Part shown: one piece after another, positions 8,593-15,769 of the stretch | Position numbering within the stretch: position 1 is the stretch's first letter | Layout of the letters: every line of letters starts with the position of its first letter | Assembly (NCBI RefSeq): GCF_006439395.2 | Contig: NZ_CP083950.1 | Coordinates: forward strand, 3,906,001-3,970,000 | Direction of reading: 5' to 3' | DNA from: Mesorhizobium sp. B4-1-4 | GTDB lineage: Bacteria; Pseudomonadota; Alphaproteobacteria; Rhizobiales; Rhizobiaceae | Length of the DNA stretch: 64,000 nucleotides | The notes under the pieces: model-generated | The model's input: the letters and a program-made list of their open reading frames with translations, nothing else | What the model was told of the DNA's origin: nothing | Databases searched by the model: none | Made by a program: the position numbers and the translations under genes

Positions 8593-9341
8593 GCGTTCTC
8601 TCGCAAGCGGTCGTCATCGCGGCATTCCTCGCCTTCTGCCGCATCGGCGCCTGCTTCATGCTGATGCCGGGCCTGTCCAGCGCGCGCGTCCCGATGCAGG
8701 TCAGGCTGTTCGTGGCGGTGGCCGCCACCGGCGGCCTGCTCGCCTTCCTCTGGGACCGCATCTTTCCCTTCGTCGATCCGCGCCCGCAGGTCCTGGTGCC
8801 GATGATCATTTCGGAACTCCTGGTCGGCGGTCTGATCGGCGCCATGACCAGGCTCTACATGGAAGCGCTGCGCTTCATGGGTTCGGCCATCGCCATGCTG
8901 ATCGGCTATGGCGGCTCGGGCGGACCGGCGATCGAGGAGCCGGAACCGCAGGCCGCCCTTGCCGCCATCATCTCGTTCTCGGCGCTGCTGATGCTGTTCG
9001 TCTTCGATTTCGACCATGAGATCGTGCGCGCCCTGGTGGCCTCCTATACGGTGGCGCCCGTCAACGTCTTCTTCAACCCGCAGGCGGCCCTCGTCGACAT
9101 CACCGACACCGTGTCGGACACCTTCTTCCTGGTCATCCGCCTCGGCAGCCCGTTTGTCGCCTATGCCATTCTGGTCAATCTGACGATCGGCTTCGTCAAC
9201 AAGCTGACCCCGCAGATCCCGATCTATTTCATCTCCCAGCCCTTCGTCATCGCCGGCGGCATGATCATCTTCTATTTCGCTGTCGGCACCATGCTGTCGC
9301 TGTTCGTCAATGGCTTCGTCGACCTGACGCTGGCGAGGTGA
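8589..9341 (+). CDS. fliR: Flagellar biosynthesis protein FliR
   Basis: Integral membrane component (250 residues) of the flagellar export gate, which assembles with FliP and FliQ. It starts at GTG (8589), overlapping the flhA stop as GTGA. Six hydrophobic segments are visible. Family landmarks are FCRIGACFMLMPGLSSARVP near the N-terminus, IISELLVGGLIG near residue 80, and LTIGFVNKLTPQIPIYFISQ near residue 200. The latter is the conserved P-rich motif shared with YscT/SpaR. The length matches FliR. The neighbouring gene begins one base after its stop. No fliP or fliQ is in the window, so the gate genes are split across the genome or lie elsewhere. Confidence 0.97.
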   Translation: MSVLSQAVVIAAFLAFCRIGACFMLMPGLSSARVPMQVRLFVAVAATGGLLAFLWDRIFPFVDPRPQVLVPMIISELLVGGLIGAMTRLYMEALRFMGSAIAMLIGYGGSGGPAIEEPEPQAALAAIISFSALLMLFVFDFDHEIVRALVASYTVAPVNVFFNPQAALVDITDTVSDTFFLVIRLGSPFVAYAILVNLTIGFVNKLTPQIPIYFISQPFVIAGGMIIFYFAVGTMLSLFVNGFVDLTLAR

Positions 9342-9342
9342 C

Positions 9343-9735
9343 ATGAGCACGCGCAAGGATCGCCTCAAGAAACTGGTCAAGGTGCAGGAACAGCTGAAGG
9401 CGCTGCATGAAACCCGTCACGCCACCTTCCTGGCCGCCGCCAACGCCGCCGCGGCAGAGGCCAGGGAATTGATCGGACACTTCGACCAGGACAATTCGCT
9501 TTCCGGCCTGTTCCCCGATCTCTATCATCGCCGCATCGCCCAGGCGGTGGCGCGCCAAGAGAAGAGCCTGGAGGGCGCCAGGCAGGAAGCCGGCCTCATC
9601 GCCGCGGCAACCGCCCGCACCAACATGGTCGAACGCGCCTACAAGGACGTGCGCAACCGCGACGAGCGCGAACGTTCCGACCGCGAACGCCTCGATCTGA
9701 TCGCGCAGAAGCGGGGCCATGAAGCCGACGAATAG
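9343..9735 (+). CDS. FliJ-like coiled-coil flagellar protein (putative)
   Basis: Highly charged, helical protein (130 residues) with no signal peptide or membrane segment. It reads MSTRKDRLKKLVKVQEQLKA and continues with long Ala/Glu/Arg heptad-like runs (AAAEARELIG, RIAQAVARQEKSLEGAR) and a basic-acidic tail (RNRDERERSDRERLDLI). Size and composition match the FliJ/YscO class, in which a coiled coil links the export ATPase to FlhA. Its position directly after fliR supports an export role. Sequence identity to FliJ cannot be judged by eye because this class is poorly conserved, so the call rests on coiled-coil character and context. Confidence 0.65.
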   Translation: MSTRKDRLKKLVKVQEQLKALHETRHATFLAAANAAAAEARELIGHFDQDNSLSGLFPDLYHRRIAQAVARQEKSLEGARQEAGLIAAATARTNMVERAYKDVRNRDERERSDRERLDLIAQKRGHEADE

Positions 9736-9816
9736 GCCGAGCATGGCCCGCAAGCCTGCCACAAGCTTCTTGAGGCATGGTCTGGCTAAAGGAAAACCGG
9801 CAAAAGGCGGACTTTC

Positions 9817-10386
9817 TTGGCGATTTCTCCACCCAGCGACATCGTTATGGATGTCGCCCGAGCCGCGGAGCCGGCGGACATCGAGGCTGCCCGTGCCGCG
9901 CTGACCAAGCGTGCCGGCGGTGCCGCAGGCACGTTCTCGGTCGACGCCGCCGCATCGGTCGACGCCGGCTCGATCCTGTCGCGCGCCTCCGCCGAACACG
10001 CCGCCGGGACCGATCCGGCCAAGAAGTTCAAGAAGTTCGAGGCCATGGTGCTGCAGACCTTCATCCAGAACATGCTGCCCAAGGACACCGAGGGCGTCTA
10101 TGGCAAGGGTCTCGCCGGCGACATGTGGAAATCGCAACTCGCCGAGCGCGTCGCCGACGTCATGGCCGATCGCGGCGGCATCGGCATCGCCAAGTCGCTG
10201 CTCGCCGACCACTATCTCGACGGCAAGCGCAAGGTGCCGATCGGCCCGGTTTCAAATGGACCGGAAAAGATCGAGATCGATCAGCAAACCCGTCTGTCCA
10301 TCTCGCTCGTCCAGGAATTGCAGCGCAAGGCCGCCAGGTCGATGACCGGCGACGAGACAACCATAAAAACAGACATCAAGATCTAG
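9817..10386 (+). CDS. flgJ: Flagellar rod-binding protein FlgJ (N-terminal domain only)
   Basis: Rod scaffolding/cap protein (189 residues) acting in the periplasm during flagellar rod assembly. The rod-binding domain is clear at about residues 65-135: KKFKKFEAMVLQTFIQNMLP, then YGKGLAGDMWKSQLAERVAD and MADRGGIGIAKSLL. The C-terminal muramidase domain of enterobacterial FlgJ is absent, as is usual in alphaproteobacteria, where a separate enzyme opens the peptidoglycan. The start is TTG at 9817 with AGGCGG about six bases upstream. An ATG ten codons further in (9847) is the alternative. I prefer TTG because MAISPPSDIV looks like the N-terminus I recall for rhizobial homologues. Confidence 0.88.
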   Translation: MAISPPSDIVMDVARAAEPADIEAARAALTKRAGGAAGTFSVDAAASVDAGSILSRASAEHAAGTDPAKKFKKFEAMVLQTFIQNMLPKDTEGVYGKGLAGDMWKSQLAERVADVMADRGGIGIAKSLLADHYLDGKRKVPIGPVSNGPEKIEIDQQTRLSISLVQELQRKAARSMTGDETTIKTDIKI

Positions 10387-10398
10387 ACTGGAAACACC

Positions 10399-10824
10399 AT
10401 GGCCGACTCATCCGAATTCATCGCCAACCTGCCAGCGCGCGCGACTGCGTCGGAAGCGTCGATTCCGTTCGCGCGCCCCGGAAATCTTGCCGCCATCATC
10501 GGCCGCATCGAGGAGGTGGTCGAGGAAGAGACCGCCGGCATCCGCAGCGACACCAGCTATGACCTCAAGGCGTCGAATGCCCGCAAGAGCCGCTATCTCT
10601 ACGAATTGACGCGCGCCATGAAGGGCGGCAGCGAAGCCGAATTCCTCGAACAGCACCGCGAGGGCCTGACCCGGCTGCGGCAGAAGCTGGCCCGCAACGA
10701 GGCGGCGATCCTGGCGCATCTGAGCGCCGTCAACGAAGTCGCCAGCCTCCTGCGCAGCGCTATCCAGCGCGCCGAAACCGACGGTACCTATTCCGCCGGC
10801 GAGTTCGGCCGGCTGAAAGGTTAG
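10399..10824 (+). CDS. FlgN-like flagellar chaperone (putative)
   Basis: Small helical cytoplasmic protein (141 residues). It contains a long amphipathic region from about residue 28 (NLAAIIGRIEEVVEEETAGI, then SNARKSRYLYELTRAMKG and EGLTRLRQKLARNEAAILAH). FlgN-type chaperones, which escort the hook-associated proteins FlgK and FlgL to the export gate, have the same size and a comparable SRYLYEL segment in rhizobial versions, as I recall it. It lies 12 bases after flgJ in the same direction, so it is co-transcribed with the export genes. The assignment is by length, helicity and context. No catalytic motif is expected. Confidence 0.7.
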   Translation: MADSSEFIANLPARATASEASIPFARPGNLAAIIGRIEEVVEEETAGIRSDTSYDLKASNARKSRYLYELTRAMKGGSEAEFLEQHREGLTRLRQKLARNEAAILAHLSAVNEVASLLRSAIQRAETDGTYSAGEFGRLKG

Positions 10825-10853
10825 AGCGCGACAATGTCGGGCTCGGTCTCCGA

Positions 10854-11375
10854 ATGATCAAGGTCATCGCCATCGCGGTCTGGGTGTGCGCCGCCACCCT
10901 CGGCGCGGTATTTTATTCGTTCCAGGCCGCCGGCGAACGCGGCGTCGGCGAGAAACCCAAGCCGATGCTGGGCGGGCTGGACTACGTCAAGACCGACATC
11001 ATTTCGGTGCCGCTGATCCGCGATTCCAGGATCGACGGCTACTTCCTGGCCAAGCTCGTCTACACCGTCGAGCCCGAGCAGATAAAAAAGCTCTCGGTCC
11101 CGGCCGAGGCATTGATCACCGACCAGGTCTACACCTACCTCTACGCCAATCCCCAGATCGACTTCACCAAGAGGGCGACGATCGACCTCGATGCCTTTCG
11201 CGCCGCCATCCGCGACACTGTCAATACCCGTGTCGGCGCGGACCTCGTGCATGAGGTTCTGGTCGACCAGGTCAATTTCCTGAGCAAGGACGAGATCCGC
11301 GACAACTGGCTGCGCCGCCGGCAGGAATCCGGCACAACCGCGCCCGAGACGGCCAAGCCGGTCAGCGCGCATTGA
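10854..11375 (+). CDS. Conserved protein of the flagellar operon, membrane-anchored, function unknown
   Basis: A 173-residue protein with one N-terminal hydrophobic segment (MIKVIAIAVWVCAATLGAVF) that would anchor it with the rest in the periplasm. The soluble part has a strand-rich centre (KTDIISVPLIRDSRIDGYFL, then AKLVYTVEP) and a later helical part (DAFRAAIRDTVNTRVGADL). The architecture, one membrane helix then a compact domain of about 140 residues, resembles FliL-type basal-body proteins. The sequence is not recognisably FliL. It is the last gene of the flagellar run, 29 bases after the FlgN-like gene. A role in motor assembly or stability is inferred from position only. Confidence 0.7.
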   Translation: MIKVIAIAVWVCAATLGAVFYSFQAAGERGVGEKPKPMLGGLDYVKTDIISVPLIRDSRIDGYFLAKLVYTVEPEQIKKLSVPAEALITDQVYTYLYANPQIDFTKRATIDLDAFRAAIRDTVNTRVGADLVHEVLVDQVNFLSKDEIRDNWLRRRQESGTTAPETAKPVSAH

Positions 11376-11455
11376 CGCCACCCGGCACGGCCACGCACCG
11401 ATGGTCCCGGCTGTTTCGCCGGTGCGGCGATAGGAACCAGCCGCTGCAATTCGCG

Positions 11456-11484
11456 TTGACGTAAACGTCAATCCAAAGCTATAT
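11456..11484 (+). promoter_or_regulatory. Sigma-70-type promoter overlapped by a palindromic operator
   Basis: TTGACG (11456-11461) and CTATAT (11479-11484) are separated by 17 bases, a near-ideal alphaproteobacterial housekeeping promoter. A perfect dyad, TTGACGT-AA-ACGTCAA (11456-11471), covers the -35 box and part of the spacer. That position is typical of operators bound by MerR-type or repressor proteins. The dyad resembles the motif I recall for LiuR-type MerR regulators of acyl-CoA catabolism. The downstream gene is an SCP2 domain protein. The promoter is well supported by sequence; the regulator identity is inferred. Confidence 0.72.
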
Positions 11485-11596
11485 GCGGCAGCGATTGTGA
11501 TCGCCACAGATGCGGCATGGGCTTCGGCCGGACCGAAGCGCCGTTGCGCGACAGGTGCAACCAGACAAGCAGATGCAACCAGAACAGGAGAACAGC

Positions 11597-11881
11597 GTGA
11601 GCGTTCAGCAGATTGCCGAGAAGATCAAGTCGCGCGTGGCCAGCAGCGGGTTCGATCGTTCCGTGAAATTCGACACCGGCAGCGACGGCGTCATCGTCAT
11701 CGACGGCGCAACTGTTTCGACCACCGACGCCCCCACCGACTGCACCATCAAGCTCTCGCTCGACGATCTCGATTCACTGATATCAGGCGACCTGAACCCG
11801 ACCATGGCGTTCATGACCGGCAAGATAAAGGTCGAGGGCGACATGACGGTCGCCATGGCGCTCAGCCAGCTGATCGGCTGA
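11597..11881 (+). CDS. SCP2 sterol-binding domain protein
   Basis: Single-domain SCP2-like lipid-binding protein (94 residues). These small proteins bind acyl-CoA or other hydrophobic ligands in a tunnel and are thought to present them to enzymes. The sequence shows the family pattern: VQQIAEKIKSRVASSGFDRS, VKFDTGSDGVIVIDGAT, DCTIKLSLDDLDSLISGDLN, then PTMAFMTGKIKVEGDMTVAM. GTG at 11597 is chosen as start because AGGAG ends six bases before it; the track's longer form begins before this ribosome-binding site. It is monocistronic, between its own promoter (11456-11484) and terminator (11914-11943). The operator-like palindrome suggests regulation with lipid catabolism. Confidence 0.9.
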   Translation: MSVQQIAEKIKSRVASSGFDRSVKFDTGSDGVIVIDGATVSTTDAPTDCTIKLSLDDLDSLISGDLNPTMAFMTGKIKVEGDMTVAMALSQLIG

Positions 11882-11913
11882 GCACACAACCGCCGATCGC
11901 TTCACCGATCACG

Positions 11914-11943
11914 AAAAACGCCGCCTTATCGGGCGGCGTTTTT
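11914..11943 (+). terminator. Rho-independent terminator of the SCP2 gene
   Basis: GC-rich stem CGCCGCC/GGGCGGCG with a short TTATC loop, preceded by AAAAA and followed by TTTTT, starting 33 bases after the SCP2 stop. The flanking A and T runs mean it could also work for the convergent minus-strand GNAT gene, which ends at 11965. Confidence 0.9.
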
Positions 11944-11964
11944 GTTCGGGTTCGGGTGGATGAT

Positions 11965-12696
11965 TCAGGCCGCCAGAGTCGGCGCCTGCGCCTTCAGCTT
12001 GCGGCCGGATGCCTTCAGCGTACCCCGCGCGCCGTCAAGCGCGCCCTCCACCAGCTCCAGCGCCAACAAGCGGTGCCGCTCGTACGGCCCCGGCATGGCA
12101 AGCGAGCCGGTCTTGGTGGCCGAAAAGCCGAAGCGTCCGTAGTAAGGCGCATCGCCGACCAGCAGGATCGCCGCGTGGCCCAGCCGCGCCGCCTCGGCGA
12201 TGGCATGGCGCATCAGCACCGAGCCGATGCCGGCATTCTTGAGCGACGGATCGACGGCAAGCGGGCCAAGCAGAAGTGCTGCCGGACCGGCCTCGCCGAG
12301 CGTCACATCCCACAGCCGCACCGTGCCCATGACGGAGCCGGATGCATCGCGCGCAACGAAAGCCAGGCCTTCGGAAGGCCGGCGGCCGCGCCGCAGTTTT
12401 TCGGATGACTTTGTCTTGCGCTTCGGCCCCATGGCGTCGTCGAGCAGCGCCTCGCGGGCCGCGACGTCACCAGCGGTTTCGGCAATGACGACAATGGCGC
12501 GGGCACTCTCCCCCCTTGAGGGGGAGATGTCGCCAAAGGCGACAGAGGGGGTCGCGCGTGAAGCGCCAACATCCATACGCCGCAGGAGGTCGCATCCGGT
12601 CGAACCGACCCCCTCTGGCCACTTCGTGGCCATCTCCCTCTCAAGGGGGGAGATTCCGTGCGCGGCGTCCTCAACAACGAAATTTGCAATGTCCAT
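11965..12696 (-). CDS. GNAT N-acetyltransferase with an in-frame palindromic repeat near its N-terminus
   Basis: Acetyl-CoA dependent acyltransferase (243 residues) of unknown substrate. The GNAT core occupies roughly residues 68-225: ARAIVVIAETAGDVAAREAL, the strand GLAFVARDASGSVMGTVRLW, the acetyl-CoA loop region PLAVDPSLKNAGIGSVLMRH, and ILLVGDAPYYGRFGFSATKT. Residues about 15-63 are encoded by a 147-base palindromic repeat (12507-12653). It contributes exactly 49 codons without a stop, so the native N-terminus (MDIANFVVEDAAHG) is separated from the core. No alternative start was found between the repeat and the core. The upstream GAAGGA supports the ATG at 12696. Whether the longer protein is active cannot be told. 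Confidence 0.85.
   Translation of the reverse strand: MDIANFVVEDAAHGISPLEREMATKWPEGVGSTGCDLLRRMDVGASRATPSVAFGDISPSRGESARAIVVIAETAGDVAAREALLDDAMGPKRKTKSSEKLRRGRRPSEGLAFVARDASGSVMGTVRLWDVTLGEAGPAALLLGPLAVDPSLKNAGIGSVLMRHAIAEAARLGHAAILLVGDAPYYGRFGFSATKTGSLAMPGPYERHRLLALELVEGALDGARGTLKASGRKLKAQAPTLAA
12507..12653. repeat. Palindromic repeat element (family C), inserted inside a gene
   Basis: The element is bounded by a perfect 14-base inverted repeat: 12507-12520 (TCTCCCCCCTTGAG) and 12640-12653. Inside are nested imperfect arms (GGGGGAGATGTCGCC on one side, GGCCATCTCCCTC on the other) around GACAGAGGGGGTCG and CGACCCCCTCTGG. I recall this element as dispersed in many copies in Mesorhizobium genomes, normally between genes. 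It is 147 bases long and sits in frame in the GNAT gene. Confidence 0.88.
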
Positions 12697-12793
12697 TTCC
12701 GCAATCCTTCACGAGCGGAGATCTGTTCCACAAGCGAACCCGGGCGGGCGACAGGCGCCCACCTGGGATGATCTGACCGGCTCTTTCGAACCG

Positions 12794-13927
12794 TCAGATC
12801 ACGTAGGATCGGAGAGGCTCGAAGCCGTTGAAAGCGACCGCCGAATAGGTGGTCGTGTAAGCGCCGGTGCCTTCGATCAGCACCTCGTCGCCGATGGTCA
12901 GCGACAGAGGCAGCGGGTACGGCGTCTTCTCGTACATCACATCGGCCGAATCGCAGGTCGGGCCGGCGAGCACGCAAGGCGCGGTCTCGCCGCCGTCATG
13001 CGCGGTGACGATCGGGTAGCGGATCGCCTCGTCCATCGTCTCGGCCAGACCGCCGAACTTGCCGATGTCGAGGAACACCCAGCGCACATTGTCGTTGTCG
13101 GCCTTCTTCGAGATCAGCACGACTTCCGACTTGATGACGCCGGCATTGCCGACCATGCCGCGGCCCGGCTCGATGATGGTCTCGGGCAGCGCATTGCCGA
13201 AATGCTTGCGCAGCGCCGAGAAGATCGCCTGGCCATAGGCTTGCGCCACCGGCACGTCCTTCAGATAACGGGTCGGGAAACCGCCGCCCATATTGACCAT
13301 CTTGAGTACGATGCCTTCCTCGGCCAGCGTCGAAAACACCGTCTTGGCGTCGGCGAGCGCACGGTCCCAGGCGGTCAGGTCGGTCTGCTGCGAGCCGACA
13401 TGGAACGACACGCCATAGGCGTCGAGGCCGAGGCCCTTGGCATGGCGCAGCACGTCGACGGCCATGGCCGGCACGCAGCCGAACTTGCGCGACAGCGGCC
13501 ATTCGGCACCCTCGCCATCGGTCAGCACGCGGCAGAACACGCGCGCGCCGGGAGCGGCGCGGGCGATCTTCTCGACCTCCTCGACGCAGTCGACCGCGAA
13601 CAGCCGGATGCCGAGCTGGTAAGCGCGGGCGATGTCACGCTCCTTCTTGATGGTGTTGCCGAAGGAGATGCGGTCGGCCGGCGCACCGGCGTCCATCGCC
13701 ATCTCGACTTCGGCAACGGATGCGGTGTCGAAGGACGAGCCCATCGCAGCAAGCAGGCGCAGGATCTCCGGCGCCGGGTTTGCTTTCACCGCATAGTAGA
13801 TCTTGGAATCGGGCAGCGCCTTCTCGAAGGCGCGGAAATTGTCGCGCACGACATCGAGATCGACGACGAGGCACGGGCCGGTCGGACGTCGGGTGGCGAG
13901 AAAGTCGAGGATGCGCTGGGTAGCCAT
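12794..13927 (-). CDS. odc: Ornithine decarboxylase (PLP-dependent, fold type III)
   Basis: Decarboxylates ornithine to putrescine, the entry step of polyamine synthesis; some alphaproteobacterial homologues also act on lysine. The protein (377 residues) has the alanine-racemase-like barrel with the PLP lysine in YYAVKANPAPEILRLL (about residue 50). The conserved HVGSQQTDLTAW follows, then the Gly-rich MVNMGGGFPTRY and phosphate-binding EPGRGMVGNAG. The catalytic Cys loop is GPTCDSADVMYE near residue 310. The start at 13927 has GGAGA six bases upstream and gives the normal family length; the longer frame to 14056 lies in the leader. A leader of over 300 bases precedes it (see 13940-14265). 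Homospermidine synthase at 37726 would use the putrescine. Confidence 0.95.
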   Translation of the reverse strand: MATQRILDFLATRRPTGPCLVVDLDVVRDNFRAFEKALPDSKIYYAVKANPAPEILRLLAAMGSSFDTASVAEVEMAMDAGAPADRISFGNTIKKERDIARAYQLGIRLFAVDCVEEVEKIARAAPGARVFCRVLTDGEGAEWPLSRKFGCVPAMAVDVLRHAKGLGLDAYGVSFHVGSQQTDLTAWDRALADAKTVFSTLAEEGIVLKMVNMGGGFPTRYLKDVPVAQAYGQAIFSALRKHFGNALPETIIEPGRGMVGNAGVIKSEVVLISKKADNDNVRWVFLDIGKFGGLAETMDEAIRYPIVTAHDGGETAPCVLAGPTCDSADVMYEKTPYPLPLSLTIGDEVLIEGTGAYTTTYSAVAFNGFEPLRSYVI

Positions 13928-14467
13928 CGGTATCTCCATCACGCCTTTCGGCGCGCACAAGGGTGCGGACGCGGGCTGTCGGCCTCGCGAACACGCGGTC
14001 AAACAAAGGCGGGACGGAAAATCCATGGAACCAGCCGGTGGAGACCCCGGAACCATGAAACGCCGTCTCGCGGCGATGAACCTAGCCTTGCCCGGCTTCG
14101 GTTCGCTTTGTCTGCCTTGGCTTGGATTGGGAGAACCCCGTTCCGCACTGCCGGCAATGAAGGTGTGCCTCTTCAGTAACCCCGGTCTTTGGACAACCGG
14201 CAGAGAACCAGAAAGGCCCGCACCGTCGTTGCTTCAAGGTGTCCTCGGTCTGGCGGTTGGCCGCTAAACCGACTGGAGGGGTTAGCTCCAGTTACCTTAC
14301 CGATTGCCCTCACCATTCGAGGATCGGCGGACACCCACAGGCACGTGCGACTTTGGGCAAGCGCGATATATGGCCGGTGGCCGTCACAATCAATAAAAAT
14401 CGTATCTCAGGTTGTAAAATTTCCGGCACCGAACAATGTTGGCGCAAACGTATCCGGATATCGAACA
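13928..14467. other. Gene-free region between divergent odc and amidase genes
   Basis: Apart from the probable odc leader in its left two thirds, this 540-base region shows no credible gene. The open frames there are short continuations of the flanking genes. The right part (about 14300-14467) should hold both promoters. It contains an AT-rich patch (AATAAAAATCGTATC at about 14391) upstream of the amidase, but I could not assign -35/-10 boxes with confidence. Confidence 0.6.
13940..14265 (-). ncRNA. Probable structured 5' leader of odc (speF-type candidate)
   Basis: A gene-free stretch upstream of odc has several hairpins on the transcribed strand. One is CCGGT/ACCGG (14182-14200). Another is GCCG-CGAGA-CGGC in the middle (about 14069-14081). 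A third is CGCGCC-GAAA-GGCGTG just before the GGAGA ribosome-binding site (about 13941-13956). Alphaproteobacterial ornithine decarboxylase genes are known to carry the conserved speF leader motif, so this region is the natural candidate. I could not align it to the family model; exact ends are approximate. Confidence 0.5.
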
Positions 14468-15664
14468 ATGACAGGCACGCACGGCCCTCTCAACGCCTTT
14501 CTCGATCTTCGCCAAGTGCCGGTGGCGCATGCCAAGCTCGGCCCGCTCGCCGGACTGCGGCTGGCCGTCAAGGACATCTACGACGTTGCCGGCTACCGCA
14601 CCGGCTGCGGAAATTTGCGGAAATTCGCCGAAAGCCCTGCCGCCTCGCGCACCGCCCCCGCCATCCAGATGATTCTCGACGCCGGCGCGCGCTTTGTCGG
14701 CAAGACCCAGACCGACGAGCTTGCCTTCGCGCTGTTCGGCCAGAACGCGCATTTCCCGTTTCCGGTAAACCCTGCCGCGCCCGACCGCGTCACCGGCGGC
14801 TCGTCGTCGGGGTCGGCGGCGGCGGTCGCGGGTGGGCTGGCCGATATCGCCACCGGCTCCGACACCGGCGGCTCGATCCGCGCGCCGGCGAGTTTTTGCG
14901 GGCTGATCGGGCTGCGCACCACACATGGCCGCATCTCTCTCGACGGCACCATGAAGCTGGCGCCGAGCTTCGACACATTCGGCTGGTTCGCGAATGACAT
15001 CGATACCTACGAAGCCGTCGGCAAGCTTCTGCTCAGCCGCGACCCGCACCAGCACACGCTGGACCGTCCGCTGACGCTCGCCTGGCTGGACGAGATGGTC
15101 GCCCGGCCGGCGCTCGACGAATATGCCGGGATGACGGCGCTGGCGAGCGCGGTCTTCGGCGCGCCGGCGACGCCGACGACGCGCTTCAGCTCTTCCCCGG
15201 ATGAACTCTACTGGTGCTTTCGCCGGCTGCAGGCCAGGGAGGCCTGGGCGGTGCATGGCGAATGGATCACCAGCGGCGAGCGCGACCTCGGCCCCGGCGT
15301 CGAGGAGCGATTCGGCTTTGGCCGTGCCGTCGATGACCGCACGGCACAGGCCGAGAGGGTGCGCCGGCTGACCTTCCGCGGCGAACTCGGCGCCCTGCTC
15401 GGCGAGGACGGATTCCTCATCCTGCCGACGGTGCCGGGGCCGGCGCCCTATGTGGACAGCACACCCGAGCAGTTCCAGGCCTATCGCGAGCGGGCGCTGC
15501 ATCTTCTGTGCCTTGCCGGCCTGTCGGGCTTTCCACAGATCACCCTGCCCATCGGCTCGGTCGCCGGCGCTCCGTTCGGCCTGTCGCTGCTGGGCCCTTC
15601 CGGCAGCGACATTGCCCTGATACGGCTCGGCCGAAAACTTCTAATGCATGTCGCGCAAAAGTGA
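14468..15664 (+). CDS. Amidase (amidase signature family)
   Basis: Hydrolase (398 residues) of the Ser-cisSer-Lys amidase family, acting on an unidentified amide. The catalytic Lys lies in LRLAVKDIYDVAGY near residue 40. The Gly/Ser-rich signature is GGSSSGSAAAVAGGLADIAT near residue 115, and the nucleophile Ser is in GSDTGGSIRAPASF just after. The ATG at 14468 gives MTGTHGPLNAFLDLRQVPVA; the 93 codons open upstream run through the odc leader region and lack family similarity. The last few codons (LMHVAQK, then TGA) lie inside a dispersed repeat (15643-15744), so the native C-terminus may have been replaced. It is transcribed toward a LysR gene 105 bases downstream, which might regulate it. 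Confidence 0.92.
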   Translation: MTGTHGPLNAFLDLRQVPVAHAKLGPLAGLRLAVKDIYDVAGYRTGCGNLRKFAESPAASRTAPAIQMILDAGARFVGKTQTDELAFALFGQNAHFPFPVNPAAPDRVTGGSSSGSAAAVAGGLADIATGSDTGGSIRAPASFCGLIGLRTTHGRISLDGTMKLAPSFDTFGWFANDIDTYEAVGKLLLSRDPHQHTLDRPLTLAWLDEMVARPALDEYAGMTALASAVFGAPATPTTRFSSSPDELYWCFRRLQAREAWAVHGEWITSGERDLGPGVEERFGFGRAVDDRTAQAERVRRLTFRGELGALLGEDGFLILPTVPGPAPYVDSTPEQFQAYRERALHLLCLAGLSGFPQITLPIGSVAGAPFGLSLLGPSGSDIALIRLGRKLLMHVAQK

Positions 15665-15744
15665 CCTCGGTTTTGCGATGACGACATGCATCAAACAAAA
15701 ACTCAAAGCGCGTCGCATGAATCCGCTTCGACGCGACGCGCTTT
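15643..15744. repeat. Dispersed palindromic repeat, family A, copy 1
   Basis: Two-part element. The left half is an imperfect palindrome opening AATGCATGTCG and closing GACGACATGCAT, with CAAAA/TTTTG arms inside. The right half is a perfect 12-base dyad, AAAGCGCGTCGC (15705-15716) and its complement (15733-15744). Near-identical sequence occurs at 27164-27261 and a degenerate left half at 24251-24302. The left end overlaps the amidase stop. The right dyad may also work as a transcription terminator although no T-run follows. Confidence 0.88.
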
Positions 15745-15769
15745 GGACGCCGCACGAAAGGCCTGATCC

